The notes below the pieces were generated by a model. That model did not search any database. It saw only the letters and a list, made by a program, of their open reading frames with translations, and had not been told where the DNA came from. From Haloechinothrix alba (GTDB taxonomy: Bacteria > Actinomycetota > Actinomycetes > Mycobacteriales > Pseudonocardiaceae), in the NCBI RefSeq assembly GCF_900188115.1, contig NZ_FZNW01000005.1, positions 124,001 through 188,000 on the forward strand: a stretch of DNA of 64,000 nucleotides, written 5' to 3'. This document shows positions 59,447-64,000 of this stretch, in pieces. Position numbers and translations under genes: made by a program. The stretch's first letter is position 1; every line of letters begins with the position of its first letter.

Positions 59447-60027
59447 GCACGCCGTGGCTGCGCACCGAACGCACCGAGCTGGCAGCCGAGCGGATCCTGG
59501 ACGCCGCCGAGCAGGTCTTCGCCGAGCGTGGGGTGGCCGCCACCGAGATGAGCCACATCGCCACGGCCGCAGGCTGCTCCCGGGCCACGCTGTACCGCTA
59601 CTTCGACGGCAGGCACGAGGTGCGCGTCGCCTTCATGCACCGGCAGACACGGCGGCTCGCGCACCGCATCGCCGAGCAGGTCAGCGCGATCACCGACCCC
59701 GCTCCGCGCCTGGCCGAGGCGATCCGCGGCGCACTGCGCGAGGTGCGCGACACGCCTGCCCTGGCAGCCTGGTTCACCCACCCGGACAGCGGCGTCACCG
59801 GCGAGCTCGCCGGGTCCTCCCCGGTGATCCAGTCCCTGTGCGCCGCCTTCTTCGGCGACCCCACCGACCCGGCCAACCAGGACCGCGCCAACTGGCTGCT
59901 GCGTATCATCATCTCCCTGCTCAGCAATCCCGGCCGGGACGAGGCCGAGGAACGCCGCATGATCGAACGATTCGCCGTCCCCGCGCTGCTCGGCGACGGA
60001 CACGGCGCCCTGCGTGGTGACCGGTGA
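59443..60027 (+). CDS. TetR family regulator
   Basis: 194 residues. HTH: AAERILDAAEQVFAERGVAA with MSHIATAAGCSRATLYRYFDGRHEVRVAFM. The rest is a helical ligand domain (LAEAIRGALREVRDTPALAAW, WLLRIIISLLSNPGRDEAEE). It begins inside the P450 stop codon (ATGA), so it is translated with the P450 and presumably controls it by sensing substrate or product. A hairpin closes the transcript. Confidence 0.88.
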   Translation: MSTPWLRTERTELAAERILDAAEQVFAERGVAATEMSHIATAAGCSRATLYRYFDGRHEVRVAFMHRQTRRLAHRIAEQVSAITDPAPRLAEAIRGALREVRDTPALAAWFTHPDSGVTGELAGSSPVIQSLCAAFFGDPTDPANQDRANWLLRIIISLLSNPGRDEAEERRMIERFAVPALLGDGHGALRGDR

Positions 60028-60050
60028 CGGCAGCCGCCGGAACCGTCACC
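60023..60050 (+). terminator. Hairpin after P450-tetR
   Basis: GGTGACGG (60023-60030) with CCGTCACC (60043-60050), 8-bp stem and 12-nt loop, including the tetR stop codon. Confidence 0.5.
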
Positions 60051-60198
60051 CGGCCCTCGGCCGACGCGCCCCGCCACCGCGCGGGCACGGCGCTGACCAG
60101 GGAAGGTCGCGGAAGCGCGCCACGCCCTCAACGAGAATTCCCTCTCCGTTCACCCCGCGGACCAGCGTCATGCCGGGTAGAGCCGTAAAATAGGCACC

Positions 60199-60864
60199 AT
60201 GCGCGAGGCTTACCACGTCGAGCTGGACCGGCTCGCAGACAAACTGGCCAGCATGTCCGGGATGGTCGCCAACGCGATGGAGCTGGCGACCAAGGCACTG
60301 CTGGAGACCGACTTGCAGCTCGCTGAGCAGGTCATCAGCGACGACGAGCACGTCGACGACACTCGCGCGCAGTGTGAGGAGCAGGCGTACTCGCTGCTTG
60401 CCCTGCAGGCTCCGGTGGCGACCGAGCTGCGTAAGGTGCTCGCGGTGATCCACGCCGCCGAGAGCCTCGAACGCATGGGGGACCTGGCGCTGCACGTCGC
60501 GCGCACCGCCCGCCGGCGGCACCCCGACCCGGTGTTGCCCCCCGAGGTGACCCCGTACTTCGGGGAGATGGGCAAGGTCGCGGTGCGGCTGGCCCGCCAG
60601 ACCGAGGAAGTCATCAAGACGACCGACGTGGACGCCGCCCGCGCTCTGGAGTCCGCCGACGACGAGGTCGACAACATCCACCGCCACCTGTTCACCGTCA
60701 TCATGGACAAGGACTGGCCGCACGGAGTCGCCGCGGCCGTGGACACCACGTTGCTCGGGCGCTTCTACGAGCGCTACGCCGACCACGCGGTCTCGGTCGC
60801 CAACCGGATGATCTTCGTCGTCACCGGCAAGATGCCCGGCTACGGCACCGACGAGGACGTCTGA
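60199..60864 (+). CDS. phoU: Phosphate signalling protein PhoU
   Basis: 221 residues, two PhoU helical bundles: REAYHVELDRLADKLASMSG, VATELRKVLAVIHAAESLERMGDLALHVA (with the E-x3-D metal motif ERMGD) and the second copy ATTLLGRFYERYADHAVSVA-like RFYERYADHAVSVANRMIF. It links the PstSCAB transporter to the PhoR-type sensor and modulates uptake. Encoded convergently to pstB. TAAAAT at 60186-60191, 7 bp before the ATG, is a possible -10 of a leaderless transcript. Confidence 0.93.
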   Translation: MREAYHVELDRLADKLASMSGMVANAMELATKALLETDLQLAEQVISDDEHVDDTRAQCEEQAYSLLALQAPVATELRKVLAVIHAAESLERMGDLALHVARTARRRHPDPVLPPEVTPYFGEMGKVAVRLARQTEEVIKTTDVDAARALESADDEVDNIHRHLFTVIMDKDWPHGVAAAVDTTLLGRFYERYADHAVSVANRMIFVVTGKMPGYGTDEDV

Positions 60865-60867
60865 CGG

Positions 60868-60922
60868 GGAGCCCAAGGTGACCTCGGTTCCATAGAAGGA
60901 GCCGAACGTGACATTCGGCTCC
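60868..60922. repeat. Repeat family B, copy 2
   Basis: 55 nt, begins GGAGCCCAAGGTGAC, ends ACATTCGGCTCC. Ungapped relative of 7969-8023. It fills most of the gap between convergent phoU and pstB and is probably a bidirectional terminator. Confidence 0.75.
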
Positions 60923-60941
60923 ACCTCCTGGGTGGGGTCGG

Positions 60942-61718
60942 TCAGCCGAAGCGGCCGGAGATGTAGTCCTCTGTGGCTTGCTCGTCGGGGTTGGAGAAGA
61001 TCTTCTCGGTGTCGTTGATCTCGACGAGCCTGCCGGACTCACCGACGCCGGGGACGTTGAAGAAGCCCGTCTGGTCGGACACCCGGGCGGCCTGCTGCAT
61101 GTTGTGCGTGACGATCACGATCGTGTAGTCCTGCTTCAGATCACTGATCAGGTCCTCGATCGCGAGCGTGGAGATCGGGTCCAGCGCCGAGCAGGGCTCA
61201 TCCATCAGCAGCACGTCCGGCTGTACCGCGATCGCGCGTGCGATGCACAGGCGCTGCTGCTGCCCGCCGGACAGTCCGCCGCCCGGCTTGTTCAACCGGT
61301 CCTTGACCTCGTTCCACAGGTTGGCGCCGCGTAGCGCGTGCTCGGCGATCTCGTCGAGTCGCTGCCTGTTCTTCTCCCCGCCGAGCTTCAAGCCCGCGAG
61401 CACGTTGTCCTTGATCGACATCGTGGGGAACGGGTTGGGGCTCTGGAAGACCATCCCGATGGTGCGGCGCACCTGGACCGGGTCCACGGAGGGTGCGTAG
61501 ATGTTCTCCCCGTCCAGCAGGACCTTGCCCTCCACCCGCGCGCCGGGAATCACCTCGTGCATCCGGTTGAGGGTGCGCAACACGGTGGACTTGCCGCAGC
61601 CCGACGGCCCGATGAACGCCGTGACATGCTTCGGCGGGACCGACAACGTCACATCACTGACCGCGTGGAACTTGCCGTAGTAGATGTTGACGTCGTTGAC
61701 GTCGATACGTTTCGCCAC
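60942..61718 (-). CDS. pstB: Phosphate ABC transporter ATP-binding protein PstB
   Basis: 258 residues. Walker [11 protein letters not shown] at 36-45, Q-loop [11 protein letters not shown], signature [15 protein letters not shown], Walker [15 protein letters not shown]-loop [39 protein letters not shown] is the PstB-specific insert. Energises phosphate import through PstC-PstA. Last gene of pstSCAB; 14 bp separate it from pstA. Confidence 0.96.
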   Translation of the reverse strand: MAKRIDVNDVNIYYGKFHAVSDVTLSVPPKHVTAFIGPSGCGKSTVLRTLNRMHEVIPGARVEGKVLLDGENIYAPSVDPVQVRRTIGMVFQSPNPFPTMSIKDNVLAGLKLGGEKNRQRLDEIAEHALRGANLWNEVKDRLNKPGGGLSGGQQQRLCIARAIAVQPDVLLMDEPCSALDPISTLAIEDLISDLKQDYTIVIVTHNMQQAARVSDQTGFFNVPGVGESGRLVEINDTEKIFSNPDEQATEDYISGRFG

Positions 61719-61732
61719 TGCTTCCTACCACC

Positions 61733-62644
61733 CTATTCGGTCTTCACGGCGGACAATCTCGAGATCACCGCCGCCATCAAGTTGAAGAGCATCACCAGCA
61801 GGACCAACGTCAGAGCCGCGCCCCACATCCGTGCCACGCCCGCGGGTTCCGGGTTGAGCAGCTCGTTCATCACCGTCAGCGGCAGGGACGCCATGTTGCC
61901 CTCGACGACGTTGTAGTTGATCGAACGGCTGTACCCGACAAGTACCAGTACGGGTGCCGTCTCCCCGAGCACCCGGGCCATCGCGAGCATCATTCCGGTG
62001 ACCATCCCGGAGAATGCGGTGGGCAGGACGATCTTGACGATGGTTTTCCACTTCGGAACGCCGAGCGCGTAGCTGGCCTCGCGCAGCTGGTCGGGCACCA
62101 GCCGCAGCATCTCCTCGGTGGAGCGGATCACGATCGGCAACATCAGCAGCACCAGCGCGAGCGACACCGCGAACGCGCTCTTCGGCAGGCCGAACACGCT
62201 GATCCACAGCGCGAACACGAACAGCGCGGCCACGATCGACGGCACGCCGGACAGGATGTCCACCATGAACGTCACGGTTCTCGCCAGCCACCCCTGCCCG
62301 TACTCGGCGAGGTAGATCGCGGTGAACACGCCGAGCGGCACCGCGATGACCGCGCACAGCACGCCTTGCACGATGCTGCCGTACAGCGCGTGGTAGATCC
62401 CGCCCGCGAACTGGTCGGGCATCACGCCGCTGAGCGAGTGGGTGAACCACCGGCTGGAGAGCACGGCCTCGTACCCCCGCGAGATCACGGTGTACAACAG
62501 CCAGACGAGCGGGACCAGGGCGACGAGGAACGCAGCCGTCACCAGCACCGTGGCCAGGGTGTCGCGCGCCCTTCGCCCGGCGCTGAGATGCTGGAACGTC
62601 GGCGCGCCGTCCGGCCGGTCGACGAAAGTCTCGGTGGTAGTCAC
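61733..62644 (-). CDS. pstA: Phosphate ABC transporter permease PstA
   Basis: 303 residues from GTG 62644, overlapping the pstC stop by 4 bp. Six spans, with [20 protein letters not shown] first and [20 protein letters not shown] typical of PstA. The EAA loop is [28 protein letters not shown]. Ends [14 protein letters not shown]. Inner-membrane half of the phosphate channel. Confidence 0.94.
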   Translation of the reverse strand: MTTTETFVDRPDGAPTFQHLSAGRRARDTLATVLVTAAFLVALVPLVWLLYTVISRGYEAVLSSRWFTHSLSGVMPDQFAGGIYHALYGSIVQGVLCAVIAVPLGVFTAIYLAEYGQGWLARTVTFMVDILSGVPSIVAALFVFALWISVFGLPKSAFAVSLALVLLMLPIVIRSTEEMLRLVPDQLREASYALGVPKWKTIVKIVLPTAFSGMVTGMMLAMARVLGETAPVLVLVGYSRSINYNVVEGNMASLPLTVMNELLNPEPAGVARMWGAALTLVLLVMLFNLMAAVISRLSAVKTE

Positions 62645-63684
62645 CCGCGTTGCACCTTCCCACCGGCGATCGTGCGGGCGATCGCGTTGACGATGAAGGT
62701 CAGGACGAACAGCACCAAGCCTGCCGCGATGTAGGCCCCTGTCGGCAACGGGTGGACGAACTCGTTCGCGGCCGAAGCGATCAGCGACGCGAAGGTGTAT
62801 CCCCCGTCGAACAGGGAGAATGTCGCAGGCTCCGTCGCGATGCGCAGCACGACCAGCACGGCGACCGTCTCGCCGAGAGCGCGCCCGAGACCGAGCATGG
62901 ACGCACCGATGTAGCCGCTCCGGCCGAACGGCAGCACCGTCATCCGGATCATCTCCCACTTCGTGGCGCCGAGCGCGAGCGCGCCCTCGATGTGCGTGAC
63001 CGGGGTCTGCCGGAACACCTCCCGTGTCACCGACGTGATGATCGGCAGGATCATGACCGCGAGCACGATCCCCGCCGTGAAGATCGTCCCGCCGCCGGTG
63101 ATCGAGACGTTCCCCTCCGCGAACAGCGGTATCCAGCCGAGGGTGTCATTGAGCCACAGCGCGACCGGCACGAGCACCGGCCCGAGCACGAACAGGCCCC
63201 ACAGCCCGTAGACGATGGACGGGACAGCCGCCAGCGTGTCGATGAGGTAACCGAACAACCGCTGCAGGTTCCGCGGCGCGTACTGGGTGAGGAACAGCGC
63301 GATACCCAGCGCGAGCGGCATCGCGATCGCCAGCGCGAACGCCGAGGACAGCACCGTCACCACCAGCAGGTCGCGTACCCCGAAACGGAGGTCCTCGACA
63401 TCGCTGGTCTCGAACTCGGTGCTGAGGAAGAAGTTGGCGCTGTTGGCCATCAACGACGGCCACGCCTGCACGGCGAGGAACAGCCCGATCGCCCCGATGG
63501 AGGCGACGACGGTGATCCCGGCGCCGGTCGAGGCCCACCGGAAGAGGTCATCGGCCTTACGCCTGCCGCCGGACGACATCTCGTTCAGCGGTCCGTCTCG
63601 CACGTGGGTGTCGCCGGCACCACCAGGCGTGCCGGTGCCGGACGGTCCGGAAGGTGGGGTCGTCATGCCGTCGTCACGCACCAT
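62641..63684 (-). CDS. pstC: Phosphate ABC transporter permease PstC
   Basis: 347 residues: a cytoplasmic Gly/Pro/Ser-rich head (about 1-45) then six spans, starting [40 protein letters not shown] and the EAA loop [27 protein letters not shown] are diagnostic. The start may instead be the ATG 18 bp downstream (MTTPPSG). 6 bp after the pstS stop. Confidence 0.94.
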   Translation of the reverse strand: MVRDDGMTTPPSGPSGTGTPGGAGDTHVRDGPLNEMSSGGRRKADDLFRWASTGAGITVVASIGAIGLFLAVQAWPSLMANSANFFLSTEFETSDVEDLRFGVRDLLVVTVLSSAFALAIAMPLALGIALFLTQYAPRNLQRLFGYLIDTLAAVPSIVYGLWGLFVLGPVLVPVALWLNDTLGWIPLFAEGNVSITGGGTIFTAGIVLAVMILPIITSVTREVFRQTPVTHIEGALALGATKWEMIRMTVLPFGRSGYIGASMLGLGRALGETVAVLVVLRIATEPATFSLFDGGYTFASLIASAANEFVHPLPTGAYIAAGLVLFVLTFIVNAIARTIAGGKVQRG

Positions 63685-63690
63685 TCGATG

Positions 63691-64000
63691 TCAGGACAGT
63701 GCCTCGATCGAATCGAGCAGCCGTTTCTGGAACACGTCGGGGAGGGGAGTGAAGCCCGCATCGGTGAGCCCCTGCTGGCCGTCGGTGGCGGCGACCCGCA
63801 GGAAGGTCTGGATCGCCTCGGACACGTCCGGGTCCGGGTAGGTCGAGCACACGATCTCGTAGGAGACCAGCATCAGCGGGTAGGCCCCGTTCTCCTCGGT
63901 GCCGTAGATGGAGTCGAGCTCGATCACGAGATCGTGCCCCTCGCCCGCGACCGTGGCCGCGTCGATCGCCTTGCCCGTGCTCTCGGAGTCGAGCTCGACG
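63691..64000 (-). CDS. pstS: Phosphate-binding protein PstS (N-terminal part outside window)
   Basis: Only the last about 102 codons are present; the frame is open to the right edge. ENGAYPLMLVSYEIVCSTYP and VSEAIQTFLRVAATDGQQGL with AGFTPLPDVFQKRLLDSIEA are the C-terminal lobe and last helices of PstS, the lipoprotein that captures phosphate outside the membrane. Heads the pstSCAB operon; any PHO-type promoter lies outside the window. Confidence 0.92.
   Translation of the reverse strand, partial: VELDSESTGKAIDAATVAGEGHDLVIELDSIYGTEENGAYPLMLVSYEIVCSTYPDPDVSEAIQTFLRVAATDGQQGLTDAGFTPLPDVFQKRLLDSIEALS

Overview
The window is high-GC DNA (about 70% by eye) with GTG starts, 1- and 4-bp gene overlaps, and gene families typical of mycolic-acid-related and other actinomycetes: F420-type luciferase-like oxidoreductase, mycoredoxin-like CPFS protein, MMPL/RND permeases, an LCP protein with a long proline-rich tail, and an AurF-like diiron oxygenase next to FprB. 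Three families of short palindromic intergenic repeats recur. From memory these resemble elements in Pseudonocardiales genomes, so I infer a chromosomal segment of a Pseudonocardiales actinobacterium. No plasmid, phage or CRISPR structure is visible.

Layout. 1-4.2 kb: an AGPS-like FAD oxidase, a diacylglycerol kinase and an ABC-class ATPase read as one rightward unit. 4.3-7.9 kb: a thiolase-like protein, a secreted protein, an HhH-GPD glycosylase and PhzF. 8.0-13.6 kb: a leftward YhgE/Pip protein and an MMPL permease fused to a degenerate ABC ATPase, divergent from a TetR regulator across a 17-bp palindrome. 13.6-14.2 kb: a frameshifted small gene, tRNA-Lys(TTT) and a probable integrase scar. 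14.2-25.7 kb: detoxification and stress genes (VOC, ArsR-SRPBCC-RibD, glutathionyl-hydroquinone-reductase type protein, FadD with a GAF-LuxR regulator, luciferase-like oxidoreductase, an MhqD/MhqO/WrbA quinone cluster with MarR, Nudix, ArsR-VOC).

26-33 kb: the AurF-like oxygenase and FprB pair under two abutting 15-bp palindromes, a gamma-carbonic anhydrase, a pyridine nucleotide-disulfide oxidoreductase, a carboxymuconolactone decarboxylase relic, a small membrane protein and an NrtS-like/methyltransferase fusion. 33-46 kb: LVIVD beta-propeller, alpha/beta hydrolase, mycoredoxin, broken GNAT, patatin, GH15 trehalase/glucoamylase, TlpA-CcdA thiol-redox pair, DoxX, hydroxyacyl-CoA dehydrogenase relic, two uncharacterised proteins and pirin. 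46-64 kb: MMPL plus TetR, zinc alcohol dehydrogenase, a frameshifted second MhqO, dodecin, DUF6328-like protein, 2H phosphoesterase, DusB, GGDEF protein, LCP ligase, P450 plus TetR, PhoU, and the convergent pstSCAB phosphate transporter cut by the window edge.

Two themes stand out. First, several genes are decayed by internal deletion or frameshift (CMD, GNAT, alpha/beta hydrolase, second MhqO, 3-hydroxyacyl-CoA dehydrogenase, the small gene before the tRNA). Second, palindromic repeats sit exactly at gene ends and often supply the stop codon or the last codons of the neighbouring gene. The most unusual proteins are the MMPL-ABC fusion with its YhgE partner and the NrtS-methyltransferase fusion.
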